Assembly (NCBI GenBank): GCA_949316495.1
Contig: OX439001.1
Location: 32,130,964-32,194,963 of the forward strand
Source of the DNA: Amphiduros pacificus
Taxonomy: Eukaryota > Annelida > Polychaeta > Phyllodocida > Hesionidae
Direction of reading: 5' to 3'
DNA: 64,000 bases
How positions within the stretch are numbered: position 1 is the stretch's first letter; each line of letters opens with the position of its first letter. The notes beneath the pieces are model-generated. The model was given only the letters and a program-made list of their open reading frames with translations, searched no databases and was not told the origin of the DNA. Positions 35,891 through 48,176 of this stretch are shown piece by piece. Position numbers and translations under genes: made by a program.

Positions 35891-36544
35891 TAAAGATTAC
35901 AAAATACAAATACACCAAATGTCAGGTGAACTGCATCTCAAGATAGTTTTTTGTTGAATTTTACTCAAAATGTTATTTTTCAGTTGAAATCTTGTTTTGT
36001 CAGGTCTATACGACTGAGTTTCAGGCCCCCTGCTTGAGTGAGTATGGACCCTCACGACATCAGAAAAGGTTCATAAGGGAAAGGTCAGTAGGTCTGCCTG
36101 TAAAACTACAAATTAGTGAAGGAACCTTGATATATTTCAACAAATTGGCCAAACAGAGTTGATATGTATGTTTGATTAAGTGTGTCAGTATAATCATGAT
36201 AAGAACTATTAGATATTATATGTATGAGAGACAGGTATGCAAACCTGTTAAGGCCTGGATGTTTACTACAGCTTGACAACCACCAGATCAACACTTCTGA
36301 ATGCATTGATCACTATTGATCCACACAAACTAAATAATTCATACTTGACATCATTGCTCTGCATTGGTTATCAACAATGGCTGATTATAGCCTTGCTTCA
36401 ATCATATTTTTTTTATTAAATGTCATTGATCATTATTACTTATTTATCCAAATAAAAAAAAGAAAAGAAAATGGCCCCCATACATGTGTACATAACTCAT
36501 AGTGTCTGAAAATTTATTTAAATATTTTATATTATAAATGTGAT
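35891..36544. other. Intergenic, nothing recognised
   Basis: AT-rich sequence without a coding frame, repeat structure or regulatory element that I can support. Confidence 0.5.
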
Positions 36545-37367
36545 TACCCAAGTAACATGCAACGTAGAAACAACGTTGTGAGCATGTAGAAATGAGGTTT
36601 AGTTGTCTTTCTACATTTTTTCTACATGCTCAGCACGTGCAAGGATAACATTGTGGTCTGACCTAATAACAACATTGTTGTTCTACGTGCTGACAATGTT
36701 GTCAGCACGTTGTCTTACGTTTTTTTTAACAACATGCTTACAACATGGTGAGCATGCAGGAGAAAACTTGTGGTGATTAAATTGGCCAAAAGATTGCTGC
36801 AGTACTACAGAAAATGGCGACCTGTAAGAGCTTAGTTGTTAGGTAATTCAAAGTTACAGTGAATTTAATGGATATAGACATAGTGTTCTGAATGACTAAA
36901 ATATTTTTAAAAATGATCATGTCTTTTATTGTGATAGAAGTTTATTATTATTATCAACTGCAATATATATCCATATAATTTCAGAAAATGTAAAAAAAAA
37001 TCAGCATAACACGCCAGTTGATATGCTGGAAGAGGTTGCTGATGGTACAATCCCAACTGAGTGAATAGATTTGGCCTAAGATAACCGAAACTGTTCACAG
37101 CTGGGTGTATATGTACCACATGCTTGCAACATGCTGAGCATATCCTTAGATCATTTTATCACAACATATTCAAATCATAATGTCAGTTTACAACGTCCTC
37201 ACAATGTGCTGAGCATGTGCTCACAACATACTAAAAATGTGCTGAGCATGTTCTCACAACGTTATCTGGTGTTCACAGATGTACATCCATACATCATGTC
37301 ACAATGTGCTCAGCACCAAAATAACGTGCTCACAATGTAGAAAAAACACAAAATTGCAAGCTGGGTA
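36545..37367. mobile_element. TA-flanked MITE rich in CACGTTGTG motifs, copy 2 (inverted)
   Basis: The ends TACCCAAGTAAC and (other strand) TACCCAGCTTGC are flanked by TA. The body is the same family as 8580-9311, in opposite orientation: the sequence near 37090-37340 is the reverse complement of 8590-8830. It is somewhat longer (823 bp), and no protein is encoded. Confidence 0.7.
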
Positions 37368-40300
37368 CTTGTCCAATCCAAAAACTGAATCACTACCCCT
37401 GGGGTAATAATAATTGACATAACAAAACTTTCTTCTTAACCTCTTGTTTAAATCAGGTTGCTACAATACATCGGTAGTGGCTAGAGTCAAAATCATAAAA
37501 GCCATGTTGGACAAATAATGCTGACCTCGATACATTCAATATCTACTTGCATGGTCTCATTCACAAAAACGAGACCATGCAACCAAAATCAACCCCGAGG
37601 AGATCTACTAACTATGAGCCATTCTATATTTAGAAATGGTGAGAAATGTATCGCATGGTATACCTGGACAGTTCATCGTATATTAGTTGGATCAAGCCCA
37701 GACACAATATATGCTTGGAATTTTTATGTAATTTTTGAATGGTTTATGTCATCTAGGTGTTAATTCTAGACAAACCACAAATAGGCTTGCTGAAATATAA
37801 CATTTGTGAATAGCCTAATGTAGCTTGCCACTATATCATGTTTTGACAAAGCATTTTTCCCTTGACAAGATTGGTTTACTGTCTTTGATTTAATATTCAT
37901 AAAGATTAATTCATTTCCTTATTACACATTATGCAGAAATGCTGGACATTATATAGCCTACAGGCCAATAAAGGATAGTGGTTTTGTAATTCTACTGGCT
38001 CAGATTTAAGTGAAATTTTATTATTATTTCATTGTTTAATGATATTATAGGACAGAGAATTGGACAAATTGTCTTGTGGTTGAAAGACCATTTCTGCCTT
38101 TTCTGAGATCACCAAAGCCCTTTCTGAGCAAAATCTTTCAAGGCATACTCCCTGTTATTATCATCCTTGGAATTTCTAAACATATCGTAAAACTAGTTTT
38201 TCCACCTTTTGCATTATAAATGTCTGTATTAAAATTTGTCCATATATTTAGTCAAAGGTTTGACATTTAATCAACCCTGTACGGTAAGGCATGCAGTGCC
38301 AAGGGAAAATATGCTTGCTGTATAAATTTCAATGATAATTTATTTATATATGTATATTGAGTTTATTATGTAATGCTAGATGTACAAAGCACACAACATT
38401 AACCCAAAGTCATGCTGATATCTCAATCAAATTGCCTTAATATATCTGACTCACACACTTGTACAACTCATAACCACTTTTTATGCTTACATGTACATGA
38501 AATCTATTTTCACAATAGTTCAAAGGTGGAAGCCAATTTTTATGGACACCTGGGGAAAGAAAATTACCTGAGTTTATGTGTATAATAAATATAGTGTTTT
38601 GCTTCTTTTTGTTTTTGTGGAGTAAAAGAGAAAAAATTCTTTCAATCATTGAGTTACCGTAAGTGATCAGCAACTCCAAACATACTAAGAAGGCCTTGTA
38701 TCAAATCTTGATGGCATTCATGGGGTACTTTTTCTGTTTTTTTTTGTTCTCATAATTGCACACAAAATGTCAAACTCTGATAAATACTCTCATAATTAAG
38801 AACATTCATAAATTTCACTGTGAGAAAAAAACAACTCATTTGGACTTTAACATCCTTCTGATTTCTGACTAATGTTTTTGGTGCTGTCATCTGGTGGTGA
38901 AATACTTTTCCAGGATATTGCACAACACTGGGCAACACACTTCTTGCTGATCATCTCAAAATGGCCACAACTTTCATAACATGAGCATCTCCAATGAAAA
39001 TCCATTTTACTTTGGCAATCATATTTTTTTCCATACATATATATGAACCACTTTCCATCAGCAGGCAATAAACTGAACATCAATTCAATTACTTACCTCA
39101 AATGTGAAACTAATATAATTCTTCTGAAATGTGACTGAGCTGTTTACCCCGTTCCTGAAGTAGTTTGTATCTATCAACTCATAATTTTGTTTCCTGGTTT
39201 CCTATGAAACTGGCTAGTTGATGGCTGCCCAGCACCTTTATATACCAGTATATACACACACACTACCTGACCTACATGTATAAATGTGCTGAATTGTCAA
39301 ACATCCAAGTTACTGATCCATAACATGACTTTGTTTGTCTATATATATATGCCAACACAAGCAAAGATATGGATGATTCATTTGCAGAATTGCATGGATT
39401 AGGCCTGGCCAGTTGTGAGTAGCTGTGAATCAAAGCCAGAAATAGCAGAGGTGGTTGGCATCTTGCACAACCCTGTAGACACCACAGCCAGCCTTCCACC
39501 ATACCAGATACTGGTGGTGCAATACACTGATCTGTACAGTCCAACATAAACCATACTGTGACAGTCCAATGCTATATAAATATACCCAAAAAATCATTAA
39601 TTTTTCCAATCATACAAAAAGTGTGATCTCTTCTCAAAGTACAACTTCTACATCTTTTTGCAACTTATCTTATTACCTAATTTTAAGCTTCAATATGTCA
39701 TGATGTTCATACGTAGATATGTTCTTTAAGACAAATTTACAGGTTTATACCCAATACCTTTCAGCAAAAATGCCTCCGGGGGAAAACAACAAAATTTGCA
39801 ATGATCAATTACATATTTATGAACATGGAAATACATAGTCCTGTACATATATTGTACAAGACATCAACAAATTTACTACAGTGACTTCATTTTTTAATAG
39901 TATTTATCACAACTTGACATTTTGTGTGCAATTATTTAATATATCAAATGGAAATGAACTGGTATTTAGTCATGTACTATTTGAGCTGTTTGACAATATA
40001 AAAGATAGGTCAATGATTTTGCAGGATTTAAAAAAATGATAATAAAAATATCCTGATCACTAGATTAAATATAATGGAGCTTGTCAGTGGTGTTTGAGTC
40101 AGTGCCAGTTCTCAGGGACTGAAATGGTCAAATGTCAAAAATAAAAAGGAAGTAAAATAGGTCTATAATCTTAGTTATTTTCAACACTCCCAGGAGTCAA
40201 CTCATAAACTGTTCATGGGTTTACTATTAATATAAACAGCAATAGTTGCGATGAAAAAAATCATTGAGCAACAAATATTCATTTGACAGTAGTGAGATGT

Positions 40301-42196
40301 CAGATTGGCTTTGCAGAACCTGCCATCTTGGAATATCTCACTTTCAGTCTTCAGAACCGGCATCATATACAGGCGTATATATATAGTCCTCACACTGTCA
40401 GTTTTGAACAAAAACATAAGCATTGAGTTCCCAAATCTTTAAAGTTTTAAACTACATGCACATTCTGCATTGTCATTTTTCATTATTGCACAATTTGTTA
40501 CCAAAAGATAAATCCTACCTTTCAAGGATGAGAAAATGGCCAGAGGTGGACTCATTCAGATCCTAAACCTATCAGCCAATCACGAACCAGTGACCACAAA
40601 AAAACAGTCACGTGGGACACACTCCAGGCATAGGGCATTTTATGGTAGTTTGGAAAGTAGATGTTTTGTCACTGTTTTATGGGTGTGTTATGACTTCACT
40701 CCTGGTAAACAAACACCAAGAGGTACTGAAAGGTATTATTAAATAATAAAATAAAATCATTTGTGTTTTGTTCTCCAGAGTTTGTTAACTTTTGTCTCTT
40801 TGGCATAGTGTGTTTATATGCATTACATTATGTCAATGGAACCATATCAGTGAATATGTACGATATATGTCTTTCAGTAAAACCAAACTTGAGCCCATGT
40901 TCACATGACTATTGTATCCTTGGTAAACCACTGTCATAACAGTAAATTTTAGATGAACATTTTACACAATTGCTTTACCCCTTTGCTCAAGTTCGGTGGG
41001 CGATTAAAAAAAGTTTTAAGAATATTGTCTGAAAGCAATAGTGAATAAGTCATAAATAGACCTGTTTCATTTATCACTGAGTAAATGTTAGAATCACAGA
41101 TGAAATGTTCTCCATCTTCTCACAAATCAGGTGACAGCCAGTTAGTTCAGTCAATAACATGCAAAAGCTCCAACTGCATCGTTTTGACTATTGAGGCATC
41201 TGATGGCAGGTGTGGTGGTATTTTATCTACATTATGAAGCTTGTCTCTATTTGGGAATAATTGAAAAGATTTGCAATTCTCACTGATGGAAGGTCCCAAT
41301 ACCAAAAATAACATAGTCGATAGATTAGTTTATTCTCTTTTCACACTCATTTTTTTTTTCTAAATTGAAAGCCGGATTAGGAAGTACATTTCTAATCTGA
41401 CATGTCCATGGTTGACATCCTAATCTGTGCTTTCTATTGACAAATGAATTCTGAATAATGAATTGTGAGTTTTTCTTATCTGACAATACTTCATGATCAC
41501 AATCCTCTCCTGTTCACCTTTTTAATGATGAGAAATTAGGATTAAATTAAAATTAGAATAATACAAAATTAGGTATAAAAAGTTTAAATTCTGTAATTTA
41601 TGTAGTCAATCTATAGCTCTGCCGTTACCTAATCAATTGAAATCATGTAAACTTGTTACAGGATTAGTAAGAACATGGTGTCATTTGCTTTTAAGTCAAA
41701 GCCATATCAGAAAGAACGTTGACGCTCTGTGTGATTCATTCAATAACTCACTGCCTGGAATTGCAGCTTTGACATTTAAAAAGTCACAATATATTGTAGT
41801 CCATTAAATTACATCTGATACTGAATGTGGAGCAGATAAATCTCAATCTCTATCTGCAGATAATGGATCTATCATGCAATATGAAAAGCATTTCCTTATT
41901 CAAATGAATAATTTGGAAATTTTGTTCCAGTCTACATTTACATTCCTTAAAATATTTACACACATTAATCCATTTATCATGAGAGTGTATCTTGCCATTG
42001 TCTTGAGCTGTGCATAGCAACCAAGTCATTGTTCTCGATATTCTGCCAATAAATATGAAATTTAAGGTCTAAAGCAGAGAATATATATTGTAACGCAAAA
42101 AAATTAAGCTTTTCATTTTGCTGAGATCATTTGTTTATTTTTATTTATCTCAGATCTCAGATGAGAAAAGTATGCAAATAGATTCGGTCCACTTTA
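37368..42196. other. Long intergenic stretch, no gene seen
   Basis: Nearly 5 kb of AT-rich sequence. The only local structure noted is a small inverted pair, GAAAGC-N3-GATTAGGA, at about 41367-41435. A minus-strand frame at 38847-39083 contains a Cys/His/Trp pattern faintly like a FLYWCH finger, but it has no exon context. I see no supported gene. Confidence 0.45.
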
Positions 42197-42697
42197 GGGT
42201 ATTTATGGGTGTTGGTAGTGAGTGCCCCCTAGTGGCAGAGGAGTAAATTACGAAAATACTGTACTTGATGGGAATTAATACATTTACGGTGTAAAAATAC
42301 ATTCCCTATTAAATTAAAAGCATTAATATTAATGACATGAATCAATATTTAAAAACCTCAATATTTGAACTATAAGGTATGATTACAAGTACATTTCTTT
42401 CAAAATAGTATTTTGTCCTAATTTTCCTTGATGATAGTTTTGATGAGAAATGAAGAAGACAAGCAAATAAGTTCTGCAGATTACACAATAGGAGTAGGCT
42501 TGTTTTTAGCTGTGTTCATTTCATTTCATTGGGAAGAAAATTCACTGTGGTCCCAGTGAAACAGATTTTCTCATTTTGATTTGTGTAATTTGGAAATAAA
42601 AAGGAAGTTTGGCAATCAGATATGTGAAGGGAGGTGAAAAAATTCATATTTTTGAAATGATCAAGTGTGTACTTTACCTCTATTTTTCCCTTAATGT

Positions 42698-43152
42698 ACA
42701 GTGACCGGCAACTGTCCGAAACCGGCAGATTAAACTCGGACATTTTTAACTCGGTCAAATATCGAGTAAATCTGTGCTGTACTAATTGCAATTGAGCTGA
42801 ATATTGTGCCTCACACGTCATCTTGTTATTCCTATTCCTTTCAAAACGTTAAAAGTGTTTATTTGTTTTCACGGCACAAATGATTGAGTCACTGTCAAAT
42901 GACGTCAGAAGTGGTGACGTAACCAACATCACCATATAACTCAATCGAAACTCGGACAATCTGCAGGTTTGCTGAATGCATGAATTTCCCGATAATTCTG
43001 TACATATTGAACATGTATCAATTTTATTTTACATGCATATGTAGTTAACGATCTAATATTGATGTGAGTAGTTTTTACTCATTTTTGAAAGATTTTGTGA
43101 AAATCAGGAGTGAAAAACATGAAAGTGTCCGGATTTGGCTGCCAGTCACTGT
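42698..43152. mobile_element. Nested inverted-repeat element
   Basis: The ends ACAGTGACCGGCAACTGTCC and (other strand) ACAGTGACTGGCAGCCAAAT are inverted repeats about 455 bp apart, inside the Harbinger-like element. A target-site duplication is not clear, so the family is not assigned. It contains two CRE-like TGACGTMA words near 42900. Confidence 0.55.
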
Positions 43153-43560
43153 GATCACAGTAAATATTGTTAAAATCACTTTTATAAAGTTGTTTGGAAA
43201 TCCACTTTATTATGGTCCCACAATCTGCAGAACTTTTTCCCTCCAACATTTTGACATGACAAAATAAATTTTGGAGCAGTAACATATTGCCACGCCACTT
43301 TTTATGAGTTAAAAAGATATGAAGCTTTCAATATAATCAAAATAATTCCATTGTGATTTTCAAATAATAAATCAATAATTTTATTACAAAAATGAATAGG
43401 CCTACCATAAAATGTCATTTCTAATGAAAAGGGAACTCTTTTTGACAGTTGAGCATTTTTCCACACTGTCCACCAGAGGCACACGCAAACTATTCCAAAA
43501 GGTGCTTCCAAAATAGCTATGACGTCATCGGTTCCGACCCCCCCCCCTGTAAACTATTAA

Positions 43561-44555
43561 CGTTAGGGGGAACAGGGACGCTTCATGCAGAGGATCACAG
43601 GTGTATGAAATGTGTTGTTGATGGTTGCTAAGATACCAACAAGTAAGACGTCACTATTTCATTGATAAATAACCAAAGCACCATTATGACGTCATTGCTC
43701 CTTCAACTACATGAAATAGTGCACCATTACAACCCATCAAAGCTAACTAAATAGATAACATATTTCTGTTGAAAAAGGATCAATGTTTTTATATATATAT
43801 GGAAACATCATTTTGTAATCTTTTATGACTAATCCAATAGCCAGTAGCTGCTGCATTCGACCTCATCACTGCCCAGTGATACAAAAAAGAAGTTTAAAAA
43901 ATATCATATTTCTCAAAATTTCCCACGCTTTTTATGACAAAATTGAGAAGTTTTGCAATTTTAATTACCAAATTTTAAGAACAGGTTTATTCCAAATATT
44001 ATTCTAATTAGTTTAAATAGAGGGAATTTTGATTAATGGTCTTTATTTTGAGATATCTAACTTTCTTCAAATTCAAGTCAAAAATTACCAAATGGTGTCA
44101 AAAATTTACATTTATTTGAATAATTTTATTTACAAAAACACAAATTACTTGAATTATAAGACGTCTTTTAAAATTCTGTCTATTTAAACTAAATAACATC
44201 ATTCTAGCTAAAGATCAATGTCTTAGTTCTGCAGATTGTTAGTGTAGTTATTCCCAAAAATGTTTTTCAAGTTAGCTCTATCCCTTCTTTAATTGTTACA
44301 AAAAAAACATCTTTTTCTGATTTTTGCTTCAACTTTAAATCTAAAATGATTAAAAATGATAAAATTTTAAAAACAAATTAAAAATCAAATCAAAAGAAAA
44401 ATCAATCCCGAAGCATTTGATACATTAAAGGCTGAAATCCGTTTTGTAGTTATTTTCATACAAAGCAATTATCTTGTACCATGTCATTTTTTGTGGTTCA
44501 AATGACTTTTTTTGGCGGGAAAAAAGAACTTTAGAAGACACTGTTCCCCCTAACG
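43561..44555. mobile_element. Nested TTAA-flanked (piggyBac-like) MITE
   Basis: The ends CGTTAGGGGGAACAGGG and (other strand) CGTTAGGGGGAACAGTG are directly flanked by TTAA (43557-43560 and 44556-44559). TTAA duplication is characteristic of piggyBac-type insertion. The 995-bp AT-rich body has no transposase frame. It is inserted within the 42197-44702 element and is therefore younger than it. Confidence 0.78.
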
Positions 44556-44811
44556 TTAAAGGTTCACCATGTCGCCCTCTGGTGGAGTTTGGCATTTTTC
44601 CTGTACTTTTTTGAAAACGTTCCATTTTGGCGTAAAAAGAAAGTAGTTCCCTCAGAAAATTTGCCACCAGAGGACACTCACTACCAACACCCATAAATAC
44701 CCTTAATGAGCCTCTCGGAATTTCCTTCTGAGGAAAGCCCTCCTTTGCCTTGCATCAGCCGGCCAGCGTGGCAAAAACGTCATATCCTCTGACGTCATCC
44801 ACCCAAATCGA

Positions 44812-44830
44812 CCAATCAGAAAAGGCCACG
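44812..44830 (+). promoter_or_regulatory. XBP1: ER stress element (ERSE) of XBP1
   Basis: The sequence is CCAAT, nine bases (CAGAAAAGG), then CCACG, an exact match to the ERSE consensus CCAAT-N9-CCACG bound by NF-Y with ATF6 or XBP1. It sits about 150 bp before the XBP1 start codon. A CRE/ATF-type TGACGTCA lies just upstream at 44790-44797. In mammals the XBP1 promoter also carries an ERSE and is induced by ATF6, so the feedback loop appears conserved. Confidence 0.88.
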
Positions 44831-44976
44831 ATAACCTTCATTTTGGTATTTCATTCCACAGCAAAACAAGCAAGATGAACTAGTACAAAGAAAGCGAACA
44901 ATTTGGATGTATTCCCCCGGACCGATCTACATGATCTTGGACTGAAACTGGACTTGAATTTGCGGAGAAGACAAAC

Positions 44977-47032
44977 ATGGCGGTGGTAGGACCGAAAACC
45001 ATCGTTATTACAACCATGCCACCAAAAACGGTTGGCACCACAACCGCACCTATCGAAATCATCCATAGCCCAATGATGTTCGGAGACGAAGGTGAAGGAC
45101 CGAGGAAAAGGCGTCGGCTGACCCATCTGAGCCCCGAGGAGAGGATGATGAGGAGGTGGGTGTCATGAGCTTGCAAATCTCATCGCTGCTTTCTCTTACC
45201 TATTGCTATTGTGTCTTGCAAAATAAGTGAAAAGCACTACACATTTCTGACATGTTACATATGTGACATATGTCAAAGATACACCAATATTCATCGCGCG
45301 CAGTGTGTGGGCGTGTCCCCAATTTGCCTCGGTGTTACATACTTTGCAAACATAATTGCGACATGACAATTCAATGAGGCAGCACTATATCTGCTACAAG
45401 TAGGTCTCATCACGAAATGACTGAAATAATGTTGAAAGTGATGTAAAACCCCAAACAAACCAAACAAACAAAGCAAACATAATACGTTGAGTAGTATACC
45501 AATGTAAACTGAATGGGTGCATTTGAAAAGGGATTAGACGTTTCTAGAAATTTCAAGGCACACGTCCTCTGTACAGTGCACCCCTCCATCCTTTTAGTGT
45601 CATTTGACAGCTTGCTGTTGTCGCTGTCAGCAAGGAAGGTTCTTGGAAAACATGTCACATGATCTCTTGCATAGACATAGGATCCTCTTTGGTCGCACAC
45701 AGTAAGAATACATTCACACTGAATGTTTCTGTTATAAAATGGGTTGTGCATTAGTCCACAATATGCATTGGCAATTTGCCACAACATTGAGAATGAGAAA
45801 GAAAACTGGCCCATCAGCATAAGATTCAGAAAAAGTCTTGTTTTGCAATAGAAAAAAAAACTCTATAAAGGTTATTTATTAAGCTTGACTTTTAGTAAAA
45901 TGTAGATCTGTTAAACATTTTTGAATTGTTAAATTGTTTTTTTTTAATTAAGGTAAAAAAATAGACAATTTCAAATTGCTTATTGCAACTTAATTAATAC
46001 ATATCAGTATTTCATCAACATGGGCATTGACATTACAGTAACGTTTCTTGTCTTTTCTGTTTAAAACAGGATATTCTTTGTTCTGAAATGTGTTATATTG
46101 TCATTTCAGAAAATTGAAGAATCGGGTAGCCGCACAGACTGCTCGTGACCGAAAGAAACAGAGAATGGACGAATTAGAAGAATTGGTAGCAAATCTAGAG
46201 GCTGAAAATGAAAGACTACAAAATGAGAACTTCAGTCTGAAAGACAAAACTGGAAGCTTGGCACAAGAAAATAACAGATTACGAGAGAAACTAGGGTTGA
46301 CACCGGAGGGCGTGGCCGTTAAGGATGAGCCGAAGTCTGAGTCTGCAGCACTCGCTGTTCCTCTGCAGAAGGAACGGGCTTTGGCTCGATCTCAATGGAC
46401 CACACACTCCGCAGCCTGGATTCTCATGCTCAGGTATGCATCACACTCCACCATAGAAAGTTCCTCACTCAAACATCGATTTTGTTATGAATAAATCTGA
46501 CTTTATAATGCCACACACTGTCATTGTGTGGCTGTATTTGGCCATGCATAGCTGTTCAAGGGCATTATTTGTGTGGCACAATATTGTTATGCAATCGTCT
46601 TGCATGACCAAATTTGGTCATCTTCAAACATAACCCAATAGATGTTTGGCTGTAACTTAGAAGTTATCCTTCTTGTTAATTGCAAACATATAGACATTAT
46701 GTGACCAGTAGCATTTTAAAGTATCTATTCCATTCAATCAAAAAATAACATGAAATGATGTGGTCATCATGCTCATTATCCTCTGACCATTTTAGTTAGA
46801 AAGATTGAACTAATTAATCACATTATCACATAATCTAATCCTACATTTGTTCCTTTGCAGTCTGATGTGCTCCTTGGGTTATTCCAGCAAATCAGTGAAG
46901 CGGCTGCAAGCAGCACCGCAGAAGAGGAAGTACAAGAACTTGAGCCAGAAAAACAGCCCCATAGTCACACTGCTACCGAGGCCACGGTGGTGGGGCCCAC
47001 AACAGCAGAGTTGGAATCCCTCAATGAACTAA
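44977..47032 (+). CDS. XBP1: Unspliced XBP1 (XBP1u) alternative product
   Basis: Without IRE1 processing the same exons encode 224 aa that share the bZIP part and then continue in another frame to a stop at 47030-47032. Exon 2 ends AAWILML and exon 3 continues SLMCSLGY, resembling the hydrophobic HR2 of human XBP1u (PWILAVLTLQIQSLISCWAF), which draws the nascent chain and its mRNA to the ER membrane. The last residues are RWWGPQQQSWNPSMN; human ends QWGRHQPSWKPLMN, the translational arrest peptide. Bases 46861-47032 are therefore read in two frames. The shared ending is evidence that XBP1u has a role here, though part of it is forced by the conserved XBP1s frame. Confidence 0.85.
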
Positions 47033-47736
47033 TTAAGTTTGATCACATCTATTATAAGCCACCAAGTGGTACCAGTACCAAAAACAGTGTTCAAAATGAA
47101 GTGGTACAACAAAAGAAAAACGTGAACGTGTCAGTGACAGTGGCTGCTCAGCCAATCACAGAGCAGCAGGTGGCCAAGCCTTCTGGGAACTGCTCAGCCA
47201 CACAAAAGAGTGAGAAAAACGCCACTCACACCCCTCAGTTAGATCTACCAGACGATATGAACATAAACGATCTGCTGGATCTGACAAACGATAGCTGGAA
47301 TCAGCTGATGGAAATAGACGCTCTTCTACAAGAAGAACTTAACCCAACTACTGTCGAAGTCACAGCAGCCACAGTTACAGACATGCAGGTTGCCACAGGT
47401 GACACCACAGAAAGTGACCTCTCAATTATTTCAAAGGACATATCAAAACAGCAACACACACCTGCCATAGCTACTCTGTCAAAGCGAAAAAGAAAAGCAG
47501 ACATTTCAGTTAATATATGTTCAGGCTCAGGAATCTGTGACAGTAGTTCCTTGCTGTCTCCAGATTCCTTACTGGGATCTGATGAAAGCTTCACTCTCCA
47601 AACAAATCCCGTTCCAGACTCTGGTTATGGTAGCGAATTAAGTGACATCGGTTCTCCAAAAAGTGACATTTCCTCTGCTCTTGGTGACGATCTATGGGAA
47701 GACTCCTTTACAGAACTTTTCCCATCCCTGGTGTAA
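44977..47736 (+). CDS. XBP1: X-box binding protein 1, spliced frame (XBP1s)
   Basis: bZIP transcription factor of the unfolded protein response; the spliced form activates ER chaperone and ERAD genes in the nucleus. Exons: 44977-45155, 46110-46433, 46861-47736. After IRE1 also removes 46346-46365, the frame is 452 aa. Visible parts: RKRRRLTHLSPEERMMRR joined across intron 1 to KLKNRVAAQTARDRKK (basic region), then a leucine zipper to about residue 118. The IRE1-dependent frame follows, with SDVLLGLFQQ, then SLNELIKFDHIYYKP (human: INELIRFDHIYTKP). The C-terminal activation end is DSGYGSELS...LWEDSFTELFPSL, matching human WEDTFANELFPQL. The start ACAAACATGGCGG has a good context. The open frame of exon 2 that runs past 46433 is intron read-through and not coding. 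The gene has three exons, fewer than in mammals. Confidence 0.96.
46339..46375 (+). promoter_or_regulatory. XBP1: IRE1 splice hairpins and 20-nt unconventional intron of XBP1 mRNA
   Basis: Two adjacent stem-loops match the IRE1 substrate rule (7-nt loop CNGCAGN). The first is GAGT-CTGCAGC-ACTC (46339-46353). The second is GTTCCT-CTGCAGA-AGGAAC (46357-46375). Cuts after CTG at 46345 and 46365 release 46346-46365, 20 nt. This shifts the frame by the same amount as the 26-nt vertebrate intron. Ligation by the RtcB pathway would give TCTG|CAGAAGG. The stems are perfect and separated by only three bases. Confidence 0.95.
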
Positions 47737-48096
47737 ATCCATGTCAAACTTCAAACAGAATTGTAAATTAAAAAGCTTATTGTTTAACAGTCCCAATGAT
47801 AATCAATAGATTATATTTAACAAAATAAACATGTCATATTAGAATATCTCGTGAAAATCAAATGAAGTGCAATACTTGTTAAGATTGGGACGTATATATA
47901 TGTTCACTGTTTTTACAGTGAAGGGTTCACATGGATTATGACCATGAGAGATGGGGGGAGGGGCTGTATAAAATCATTGGTATGGGTATAACTAATTATA
48001 TCGGACATTACATAAATACTAATTGTGAGTCATATGTATTGTTCTGAGGTCTTCTCATAGACCGTTATGTTTATTATATAATCAAGTGGTGTGTTG

Positions 48097-48102
48097 AATA
48101 AA
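48097..48102 (+). terminator. Poly(A) signal AATAAA (XBP1, proximal)
   Basis: Canonical AATAAA about 360 bp after the XBP1s stop codon, in a T/G-rich setting. Confidence 0.55.
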
Positions 48103-48170
48103 CAGTTGAGCTGTATATTTTGTGTAACTTATGTAGCTTTGTGTGATGCATAAATAGTTTGTTCCTTTGA

Positions 48171-48176
48171 AATAAA
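48171..48176 (+). terminator. Poly(A) signal AATAAA (XBP1, distal)
   Basis: Second canonical AATAAA, followed by an A-rich tract and then T-rich sequence. Either signal could be used. Confidence 0.55.

Larger units (their letters stand above)
42197..44702. mobile_element. Harbinger-like non-autonomous DNA transposon with nested insertions
   Basis: The left end GGGTATTTATGGGTGTTGGT continues as AGTGAGTG-CCCCCTAGTGGCA. The right end is its inverted repeat with few changes. Both ends are flanked by TTA (42194-42196 and 44703-44705), the 3-bp target of PIF/Harbinger elements. The 2506-bp body has no recognisable transposase and contains two further elements (42698-43152 and 43561-44555). Motifs such as GCCCTCTGGTGGA near 44571 and TCCACCAGAGGCAC near 43469 form a partial internal inverted pair. 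The right end lies about 110 bp before the ERSE of XBP1. Confidence 0.78.

Noticed and set aside
38847-39083. Possible FLYWCH-type finger on the minus strand (GKKYDCQSKMDFHWRC...C)
   Set aside because: The Cys/His/Trp spacing is only loosely right, no neighbouring exon or element ends were found, and the frame is short.
44851-45176. Minus-strand frames opposite XBP1 exon 1
   Set aside because: Shadows of the G+C-rich coding exon on the other strand.
45410-45820. 136-codon minus-strand frame within XBP1 intron 1
   Set aside because: Antisense to an intron, with no recognisable domain or partner exon.
46434-46494. Extension of the XBP1 exon 2 frame past 46433
   Set aside because: CAG|GTATGC is a strong donor, and exon 3 joins in the frames expected for both XBP1s and XBP1u; the extension is intron read-through.
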